A DNA stretch of 5,255 bases, from contig CAMNDS010000069.1 of NCBI GenBank assembly GCA_946535695.1, positions 1 through 5,255 on the forward strand, given 5' to 3'. The notes under the pieces are model-generated. The model was given only the letters and a program-made list of their open reading frames with translations, did no database searches and was not told where the DNA came from. The stretch's first letter is position 1; each line of letters opens with the position of its first letter. Below, one piece after another: positions 1 through 4,949 of this stretch. The position numbers and the translations under genes are program-made. Source of the stretch: an uncultured Clostridia bacterium (lineage in GTDB: Bacteria > Bacillota > Clostridia > Oscillospirales > Acutalibacteraceae).

Positions 1-564
1 AGGCTCGAAATTTTCAATTTCCTCTTCCCTATCGTTTATGACTTTAAGGGCAACAGACTGAACTCTGCCTGCCGATAATCTTTTTTGAATTTTTTGGCAC
101 AAAAAAGGGCTTAATTTATACCCTACAATTCTATCCAAAATTCTTCTTGCCTGTTGCGAACCGACCATCAAGTCATTTATCATTTGTGGATTTTTGATAC
201 CGGTTTCGACTCCGAACCTAGTTATTTCATTAAAAAATACTCTATTTTTGGCATTTTTGTCAAGTTTTAAGATATATGCCAAATGCCAAGCAATAGCTTC
301 GCCTTCACGATCGGGGTCAGTAGCCAAAAAAATATTTTCGAACTTTGCAGCTTTTTCTTTAAGCTTTTTTACTAGTTCTTTTTTTTCTCTTATGATGCTA
401 TAAGTGGGTTCAAAATTTTCTTTTATATTTACTCCCAACCGAGTTTTTGGCAAATCCCTCACGTGCCCCATCGATGCTACGACTTCGAATTTAGCGCCCA
501 AATATTTTTTTATGGTCTTAGCTTTTGCAGGTGATTCAACTATAACAAGATTATTTTTTGTCAA
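1..564 (-). CDS. topA: DNA topoisomerase I, N-terminal part (runs off left edge)
   Basis: Type IA topoisomerase that relaxes negative supercoils through a transient 5'-phosphotyrosine break. The 188 visible residues are the TOPRIM domain and the start of the domain after it. Near the N-terminus, VESPAKAKTI holds the acidic TOPRIM residue E10. ATDPDREGEAIAWH follows, with metal-binding D83, D85 and E87. Further on are FNEITR (about 111-116), QQARRILDRIVGY (about 137-149) and SAGRVQSVAL (about 164-173), all hallmark bacterial TopA blocks. The catalytic tyrosine, near residue 300 in this family, and the C-terminal zinc or repeat domains lie outside the window. The start is the TTG at 562-564: GGAG sits 9 bases upstream, and an in-frame TAG directly upstream excludes the ATG at 592-594. 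The frame is open to the window edge. The gene diverges from the 835-1527 gene. Identification is secure. Confidence 0.97.
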   Translation of the reverse strand, partial: MTKNNLVIVESPAKAKTIKKYLGAKFEVVASMGHVRDLPKTRLGVNIKENFEPTYSIIREKKELVKKLKEKAAKFENIFLATDPDREGEAIAWHLAYILKLDKNAKNRVFFNEITRFGVETGIKNPQMINDLMVGSQQARRILDRIVGYKLSPFLCQKIQKRLSAGRVQSVALKVINDREEEIENFEP

Positions 565-599
565 TTTCTATATCTCCAAAAATAAAAGACTCATTTTAC

Positions 600-626
600 A
601 TTATAATTAGCAACAATAAAAGTCAA
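600..626 (-). promoter_or_regulatory. Probable topA promoter
   Basis: On the minus strand, a perfect TATAAT (-10, at 600-605) is preceded by TTGACT (-35, at 621-626). The spacer is 15 bases, shorter than the preferred 17, so the -35 assignment is less certain than the -10. Transcription would begin near 593, leaving a leader of about 30 bases that contains the GGAG ribosome binding site for the TTG start. Confidence 0.55.
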
Positions 627-664
627 TATATTTTATAGTATCACTAAAAAAAATTATATATTTA

Positions 665-681
665 TTCCGGCGGTGCAGGAG
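665..681. repeat. Small hairpin-like GC element in the divergent spacer
   Basis: This 17-base GC island sits in very AT-rich DNA. It reads TTCCGGCGGTGCAGGAG and can form a weak four-pair stem (TTCC with GGAG). Aligned with the minus strand of the hairpins at 1558-1574 and 4466-4482, it matches at 13/17 and 11/17 positions, and all three share TCCGGC. It lies between two divergent genes, so it cannot be the terminator of either. No T-run follows it. Confidence 0.35.
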
Positions 682-738
682 AGATTATTTCTATCCTAAC
701 TGCAATGCCCAAAAATATTTATGATTTTGTTTTAAAAC

Positions 739-766
739 TTGAATTTTTTTTATTTCATGATATGAT
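739..766 (+). promoter_or_regulatory. Probable promoter of the 835-1527 gene
   Basis: TTGAAT (739-744), a 16-base spacer and TATGAT (761-766) form a good sigma-A-type promoter. Initiation would be near 773, giving a leader of about 60 bases. The -10 hexamer is the same as that of the 3731-4396 gene. Confidence 0.6.
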
Positions 767-834
767 TTATAAGTCTTGATTGTTTAGGTAACATTCGAGA
801 TTTGAACTGTTAAAATTTTTTGGAGGTAGATTTT

Positions 835-1527
835 ATGAACAAGAACAATTTAAGACGAATTGCAGTTTTTATGGCTATAGTGGCGGCATCACCGCAGATG
901 AAAACGAGTGCTAGCATTGCGCTTAAATATGGCGGACCTGGTTTTTGGGAGAAAAAGCCTGTAGTTATCAAGCATAGGTCTGATAATAAGGAGTTTTATA
1001 AAAATCCAAAAATTATGGTGCCGGCAGTTGCTGGCGGAACAACACTTTTGACCAGCACAATACTTCTTTCGCTCTATGGTGCCGGGGTCATTGGCAAAAA
1101 AGAAAAAAGCGATGAAAAAGTAAATGTGAATATTACAGGAAATATTCAAGGCGAAAATAAGAAATCCCCATTCCAAGACTATTGGAAAGTTGTTGAAAAA
1201 ATAGAGTCAGGCGACGTTTGTGATTTCTGCACGGGAGAAGCTTATTATGCCTCCGAATATGATTCTTTTAAGGTTAGCGAAAATGGTATAGATAACGACA
1301 ATCCACAAAAGCTAACAATTTGCAAAAAGTTGGCAGAGGATTTAAAACAATATGCTTCACAATTTGAACAAGTACTATATTACAAAAAATGGAATTTGAG
1401 AATTGATGCAAATAATGGTCGATTGCATATATGTATTTATTATAATACCGCAAAAAAACAATATGAATTTAAAGTTTGCAGTTCTAATGATCAAAAAACT
1501 TACAAATTCAATGTAAAAAAAATATAA
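835..1527 (+). CDS. Putative exported, membrane-anchored protein of unknown function
   Basis: This is a 230-residue protein that I do not recognise. The N-terminus is signal-peptide-like: a basic MNKNNLRR, a hydrophobic stretch at about 9-19, and a possible cleavage site after TSA at residues 24-26. A polar linker rich in K, H and R follows. One hydrophobic Gly/Ala/Thr/Leu segment at about 60-86 is a likely membrane anchor, ended by KKEK. The remaining 140 residues are polar and mixed, with a CxxC at C129/C132 and further cysteines at 163, 200 and 215. The last 50 residues alternate in a beta-strand-like way. The ATG at 835 is chosen because GGAGG at 822-826 is spaced 8 bases from it. The in-frame TTG at 820 would overlap that ribosome binding site. 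The gene has its own promoter and is followed by a hairpin, so it is probably monocistronic. Its layout matches the genes at 1686 and 3731. Being a gene is well supported; location and topology are inferred. Confidence 0.86.
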   Translation: MNKNNLRRIAVFMAIVAASPQMKTSASIALKYGGPGFWEKKPVVIKHRSDNKEFYKNPKIMVPAVAGGTTLLTSTILLSLYGAGVIGKKEKSDEKVNVNITGNIQGENKKSPFQDYWKVVEKIESGDVCDFCTGEAYYASEYDSFKVSENGIDNDNPQKLTICKKLAEDLKQYASQFEQVLYYKKWNLRIDANNGRLHICIYYNTAKKQYEFKVCSSNDQKTYKFNVKKI

Positions 1528-1555
1528 AAAAATAGTATAAAAGAGTTAAATCATT

Positions 1556-1576
1556 TTCTCCGTCATCGCCGGAGAA
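1556..1576 (+). terminator. Hairpin terminator after the 835-1527 gene
   Basis: Seven-base perfect inverted repeats, TTCTCCG (1556-1562) and CGGAGAA (1570-1576), flank a 7-base loop. They lie 28 bases beyond the stop codon. The downstream sequence is T-rich but interrupted, with a run of seven T from 1593, so it is an acceptable though not textbook intrinsic terminator. On the minus strand it resembles the hairpin at 4466-4482. Confidence 0.6.
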
Positions 1577-1620
1577 TTTATGTTTTGCTTAATTTTTTTA
1601 ATTTTATGATAATTTATAAA

Positions 1621-1649
1621 TTGACAAACATCGTAATTATTGATAAGAT
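1621..1649 (+). promoter_or_regulatory. Strong promoter of the 1686-2678 gene
   Basis: A consensus TTGACA (1621-1626), a 17-base spacer and TAAGAT (1644-1649) form a near-ideal sigma-A-type promoter. Initiation would be near 1656, about 30 bases before the start codon. GGAGG lies at 1672-1676. Confidence 0.75.
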
Positions 1650-1685
1650 AAAAATATTCTAAAAAAGGTTTGGAGGGATTGAATT

Positions 1686-2678
1686 ATGAAATATTCAAAT
1701 TTAAGAAAAAATGCGGCTTGTATACTATCTGTTTTTAGTTTGGGGACAAATTCTAAGTTAGAAGGGATGAAAAATTCATCAATTCCATCTGGTAAAATAC
1801 ATCGAATAAATGAGGAAAAATTAAATGAAGAAATTAACAAAAATATAGAAAATAAAAATAGATATAAAGAAAATTTTGCTAAACTTAAAATTGACACTTA
1901 TATTCCTAATATTTCTCAACAAGCTAATGGTAAAAAACAAATTACGAAATCTATAATTAGCTTATTGATAGGTTTGGGTATTATTGCAGGTTTAGGATGG
2001 GGAATAAAATCACTTGTAAGTGTTTTGTGGCAAAGGATTGTGCGAGGTGTGCACATGAAATACAGCACATATCATAAAGAAATGATACGTTATTTAAATG
2101 AACTTGGTAACTTTACTCCATTTCATGTTATGGGTGATGGTGTAACTACCAAGTCATCAAAAGACAGTAAAGCAAGGATGTATTATGTCAACAACTATGA
2201 TAATCAAGCTAAAGTTTCTGTTGAAGCAATGTCTAATGGCGAAACAGTTGCAATAATTTTTGGTAAAGGCGATAAAGATATTACCGTTGAAAAAATTAGT
2301 GAAGGAATCAAGAAATTATGTATTATTGCAGGCGGATGCGTAAAGATTTGTAACGCCCATAATGTCGAATTTTTTTATACAAAATGTTCCAATTTGATTA
2401 TAAGTAAAGAAAACATTAATGATAGCACTACCTCATGTCTTAAAGAAGCAATTTTAAACATCAGAAATCTTAGTTTTGAAAATGAAGATAACAAGTTTAA
2501 TGTCGTCGGTTCTGACAACCTGTTGGACTTGATAAATAGCAAAAAAATTAGTTTTTTGGGTGGTTCAACGAGTGGTGCTAATTATAAAACGATAAAAGGA
2601 TTAATATCTAGTAATGGCTTTGGAGAAAATAATTGGTTTACTGTTTATCGTGAAGAAAATTCAAGCGGCAATAAATAA
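1686..2678 (+). CDS. Putative membrane-anchored protein of unknown function
   Basis: This is a 330-residue protein that I do not recognise. The N-terminus MKYSNLRKNAACILSVFSLG is basic then hydrophobic, like a short signal sequence, and resembles the start of the 835 gene (both have NLR followed by a basic residue). There is no clear AxA cleavage site, and C12 is not in a proper lipobox. Residues about 41-68 are a charged K/E/N-rich helix, possibly coiled coil. A hydrophobic segment at about 89-107, rich in I, L and G, is the likely membrane span, followed by a basic stretch to about 125. The C-terminal 200 residues are polar and globular-looking, with C212, C218, C222, C234 and C251 scattered. 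The start is fixed by GGAGG 9 bases upstream of the ATG. No clear terminator follows the stop, so transcripts may read into walJ 141 bases downstream. The coding call is strong; function is unknown. Confidence 0.86.
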   Translation: MKYSNLRKNAACILSVFSLGTNSKLEGMKNSSIPSGKIHRINEEKLNEEINKNIENKNRYKENFAKLKIDTYIPNISQQANGKKQITKSIISLLIGLGIIAGLGWGIKSLVSVLWQRIVRGVHMKYSTYHKEMIRYLNELGNFTPFHVMGDGVTTKSSKDSKARMYYVNNYDNQAKVSVEAMSNGETVAIIFGKGDKDITVEKISEGIKKLCIIAGGCVKICNAHNVEFFYTKCSNLIISKENINDSTTSCLKEAILNIRNLSFENEDNKFNVVGSDNLLDLINSKKISFLGGSTSGANYKTIKGLISSNGFGENNWFTVYREENSSGNK

Positions 2679-2819
2679 TTTATAATTTTCTTGTGTTATC
2701 CAAAACCAATGTTTGATTTTTTATTTATAAATAGAAATTATCTTTTTAATAAGTTTAGATTTGAAAAGTTAGATGCTTTTTGTTGGCAGTGATAATTTGC
2801 TGAAATAAGGGAGAAGAAG

Positions 2820-3608
2820 TTGTGCAAAATTTGTCCGCTTTTTAGTGGAAGCGAGGGAAACAGTACTTATGTTAAAACCAAAAATTTATCTTTTTTGATA
2901 GATGTCGGCAGAAGTTGCAAGCAAATAGAAAATAGTATAAAAAAAAATGGTTTTAATCCGTATGATGTAAAGTTTATATTTGTAACTCATGAACATAGTG
3001 ATCATACTAGTGGGCTTAGAGTTTTTGCAAAAAAGTTCGGAACTAAAATTTATACCTCAAAAGGAACGATAAATGCACTTGAAAAAAAAAATATTTTAGA
3101 TAAACAAGTAAAATATGAAATTATAGAAAAATCAGGTATAAGTATTGACGGTATTAATATAGTTCCATTTGAAACTTCGCATGACTGTAATCAAAGCTAT
3201 GGATATTCTTTTATATTAAATAAAAATAAGGCAAAAATTTCATTTTGTTCTGATTTGGGAGTAGTCTCAAACGAAGTTTTAAATTCGATACTAGGCTCAA
3301 ATTTAATTTTTATTGAATCCAATCATGATATAGAAATGCTTAAAAACGGACCATATCCTTGGTATTTAAAAAAAAGAATTCTTTCAGATATAGGACATCT
3401 TTCAAATAATGCATGCTCAGAAGTTTTAAGCAAATTAATTTTAAATGGTACCAAAAAATTCGTCCTTTGCCATTTAAGTAGCACAAATAATACACCTGAA
3501 ATTGCTTATAATTCTGCCTTTAAAGCGCTTGAAAATACCGGAATCAGAGATTTTGATTTATATGTTGCACCCAAAGAAAATATAGGTAAAATTAATATAA
3601 GTATTTGA
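2820..3608 (+). CDS. walJ: WalJ/YycJ-type MBL-fold DNA exonuclease
   Basis: A metallo-beta-lactamase-fold hydrolase of the YycJ/WalJ (VicX) family. Bacillus members are reported as 5'-3' double-strand DNA exonucleases linked to mismatch repair, and streptococcal members to coordinating division with replication. The 262 residues match the family's length. Diagnostic blocks in order are CPLFSGSEGNSTYV (5-18), the metal-binding THEHSDH (56-62, HxHxDH), SHD (120-122), SDLG with D145, IESNHD (165-170), GPYPWYLKKRILS (177-189), GHLSN (192-196), HLS (218-220) and NNTPE (223-227). All expected metal ligands are present, so the enzyme should be active. It is cytosolic, with no signal peptide. The start is TTG with GGGAG 6 bases upstream; the next residues, CKICPLFSG, align with the family's usual N-terminus. 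In Bacillus the gene sits in the walRKHIJ operon; here it stands between unrelated envelope genes. Confidence 0.96.
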   Translation: MCKICPLFSGSEGNSTYVKTKNLSFLIDVGRSCKQIENSIKKNGFNPYDVKFIFVTHEHSDHTSGLRVFAKKFGTKIYTSKGTINALEKKNILDKQVKYEIIEKSGISIDGINIVPFETSHDCNQSYGYSFILNKNKAKISFCSDLGVVSNEVLNSILGSNLIFIESNHDIEMLKNGPYPWYLKKRILSDIGHLSNNACSEVLSKLILNGTKKFVLCHLSSTNNTPEIAYNSAFKALENTGIRDFDLYVAPKENIGKINISI

Positions 3609-3627
3609 TATATACATACACATAAAG

Positions 3628-3639
3628 TGGGCATCGCCA
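3628..3639. repeat. Weak GC hairpin downstream of walJ
   Basis: TGGGCATCGCCA can form a short GGC/GCC stem with an ATC loop, 20 bases after the walJ stop. It shares CATCGCC with the terminator hairpin at 1556-1576. No T-run follows it, so it would terminate poorly. It may be a degenerate member of the same small element, or chance. Confidence 0.25.
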
Positions 3640-3647
3640 AATTACGC

Positions 3648-3676
3648 TTGACAAATTTTTTTCATTGTTATATGAT
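3648..3676 (+). promoter_or_regulatory. Strong promoter of the 3731-4396 gene
   Basis: A perfect TTGACA (3648-3653), a 17-base spacer and TATGAT (3671-3676) form one of the best sigma-A-type matches in the window. Initiation would be near 3683. A four-pair hairpin GGGT-GTTT-ACCC at 3684-3695 would then lie at the very 5' end of the mRNA, where it could stabilise the transcript. Confidence 0.78.
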
Positions 3677-3730
3677 TAAAACCGGGTGTTTACCCAAGTA
3701 ATATTTTGAATTTTAAATAAGGTGGTTTCC

Positions 3731-4396
3731 ATGAAGAAATTTGGTAAAGATAAAATCGCGTTATTTCTCGCTTGCGCGTCAGTTTTAAGTGATAAGAACT
3801 ATGCTATGGATAAAAACAAAGCTCAAAACTTGCAAATAGCTGCGGAAGTAAGGGAGAAGGCAAGTTCTTGTTCTAAAGAATACCTAAATTGGTTAAAAAT
3901 TTTAGTGAGTGTTGGCGGAGTTGCTTCGGCTGTTATGGTTTATAACGAAATTATGGGCGGGATTTATGGTACATATTGGTATTTGGGCAAATATTCTATT
4001 GTAAATTATCTTAGGCAGTCAAGTAAGCATTTAGATGCTTTATTGAAAAAGTTTGAAGATGCGTCTAAAGACTCCTATGAATATTTTAAGGAACACAAGC
4101 AATTTTTAATTGATATTTATACAAGTGTTTTTAAAAGGCAATATAATTTTATTATTAAATATAAAGAGCAAATTGAAAAACTAAAGTCAATTATAAGTTT
4201 TATTCTTGAACCAAATATTGCAAAAAATATAAAAGTTCGACTTCATGAATACGGTAAAAACAATCGAGCATACAGATTCTGTATTGATGAAAAAGATGAG
4301 TTTGAATTGTTAAAGGGGAAAAATAGTGCTTTACTATATTATGGAGATAAACAGGTTCTTAAAATCGATTTGCAAGAAGCCAAACACAAAAATTAA
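3731..4396 (+). CDS. Putative exported, membrane-anchored protein of unknown function
   Basis: This is a 221-residue protein that I do not recognise. It has a clear signal-peptide-like start: MKKFGKDK, the hydrophobic IALFLACASVL (9-19), then a possible cleavage after NYA (residue 25). A short charged region follows, then a hydrophobic segment at about 55-71 that may extend to about 84 through GG- and aromatic-rich sequence. Residues about 90-165 look like long charged amphipathic helices, with KHLDALLKKFEDASKDSYEYF and similar runs. The last 55 residues look beta-rich. C15 lies inside the hydrophobic stretch but not in a lipobox. The ATG at 3731 is preferred over the in-frame GTG at 3722, because AAGGTGG (3719-3725), a near-perfect SD spaced 5 bases from the ATG, overlaps that GTG. 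It has its own promoter and terminator. The architecture matches the genes at 835 and 1686, but I see no convincing C-terminal similarity among the three. Confidence 0.86.
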   Translation: MKKFGKDKIALFLACASVLSDKNYAMDKNKAQNLQIAAEVREKASSCSKEYLNWLKILVSVGGVASAVMVYNEIMGGIYGTYWYLGKYSIVNYLRQSSKHLDALLKKFEDASKDSYEYFKEHKQFLIDIYTSVFKRQYNFIIKYKEQIEKLKSIISFILEPNIAKNIKVRLHEYGKNNRAYRFCIDEKDEFELLKGKNSALLYYGDKQVLKIDLQEAKHKN

Positions 4397-4465
4397 AATA
4401 ACTTGTAAAGCCATGATATGAATTAAACTCCTTTTAAAACTGAAAAATTGAATTAGAAAGATTCC

Positions 4466-4500
4466 CTCTGGCTATGCCGGAGATGTTTTTTCTTTTTTTA
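4466..4500 (+). terminator. Intrinsic terminator after the 3731-4396 gene
   Basis: A seven-pair stem CTCTGGC/GCCGGAG (4466-4472 with 4476-4482, one G-T wobble) has a three-base loop. A T-rich tract follows (4486-4500, interrupted by one C), a textbook arrangement for plus-strand termination. It also lies just past the stop of the convergent minus-strand gene at 4514, but on that strand no T-tract follows the stem. It may therefore mainly serve the plus gene. Confidence 0.8.
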
Positions 4501-4513
4501 TTAATAGCCAAAA

Positions 4514-4897
4514 TTATTTGACGCCATCTTTTGAAATATCTTCAGGCAAAGATAACATACGTTTTTCAGGTTTAAAAAAACCACGTGGTCCACCGAAACC
4601 ACGATGCCAATTTTCTTCAGCAATATTATTTATAACTTCCTGAGCTTTTTCTCTAGTTGGAAAGCTATCAAGTACTCTTGAAGAAATAACATTAAATTTG
4701 CCGTCTTTTTCTTTTATGCTTAAAAGTCCTTCGCCCGAAACTTTACTCACGTCGATTTTTTTGTTTTCATTATTATTTTTCATATACATCATCTCCTTGT
4801 CTTTATTAAAAATCCAATTTTTAAATTTTTTATAAATACTTGGATGACTACTTATATAGCTTTGATTTTCATTATCTTTAGAATTTTTACCACTCAT
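4514..4897 (-). CDS. Small soluble protein of unknown family, short paralogue
   Basis: A 127-residue protein of unrecognised family, with no signal peptide or membrane segment. Residues 1-38 form a polar, basic N-terminal region containing SIYKKFKNWIFNKDKE. From residue 39 a second module begins, MKNNNENKKIDVSKVSGEG, then LLSIKEKDGKFNVIS, then RVLDSF, then a helix (TREKAQEVINNIAEE). The tail, rich in G, P, R and F, is not shared with the paralogue. The chosen ATG (4895-4897) has GGAG 9 bases upstream; an in-frame ATG at 4910-4912 overlaps that site. A second SD, AAGGAG (4793-4798), also 9 bases from an ATG (4781-4783), could start an 89-residue form. The stop codon of the paralogue lies 52 bases upstream with no hairpin between, so the two are probably cotranscribed. 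Relative to the paralogue, 24 residues after FNVIS are missing. Confidence 0.78.
   Translation of the reverse strand: MSGKNSKDNENQSYISSHPSIYKKFKNWIFNKDKEMMYMKNNNENKKIDVSKVSGEGLLSIKEKDGKFNVISSRVLDSFPTREKAQEVINNIAEENWHRGFGGPRGFFKPEKRMLSLPEDISKDGVK
4683..4843. repeat. 161-base tandem repeat, copy 1
   Basis: This block matches 5095-5255 at 156 of 161 positions without gaps, at an offset of 412 bases. It covers codons of the N-terminal region and the MKNNN module of the short paralogue. The five differences give E to G, M to I, Y to H and two synonymous changes relative to copy 2. The similarity ends at 4683, where the 72-base segment of the long paralogue begins. The right end of copy 2 is cut by the window edge, so the full repeat may be longer. 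Confidence 0.95.
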
Positions 4898-4949
4898 AAT
4901 TATCATCTCCATTTTTATGTTTTTGTTTTATTTTTAATACGACTATCCG

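Noticed and set aside
194..610. Two plus-strand open frames over the topA region
   Set aside because: They are antisense to topA, whose conserved TOPRIM motifs are unmistakable on the minus strand. They lack an SD and have low-complexity F/S-rich translations.
820..834. Upstream TTG start for the 835-1527 gene
   Set aside because: The TTG overlaps the GGAGG site that serves the ATG at 835, and the extra residues would spoil the signal-peptide-like N-terminus.
889..1176. Minus-strand open frame inside the 835-1527 gene
   Set aside because: It is antisense to a gene with its own promoter, SD, signal sequence and terminator; the translation is F/I-rich with no SD support.
1686..1721. Lipoprotein signal in the 1686-2678 protein (C12)
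   Set aside because: The residues before the cysteine are NAA, not a lipobox, and it falls too early, before the hydrophobic run.
1637..1897. Minus-strand open frame over the start of the 1686-2678 gene
   Set aside because: It lies across the promoter and start of a well-supported gene and has a shadow-like F/L/S-rich composition.
2679..2819. Promoter or RNA gene between the 1686-2678 gene and walJ
   Set aside because: TTGAAA at 2761 and GATAAT downstream are about 24 bases apart, too far for a promoter, and I see no stable hairpin or RNA family signature.
3722..3730. Upstream GTG start for the 3731-4396 gene
   Set aside because: The GTG is part of the AAGGTGG ribosome binding site of the ATG at 3731.
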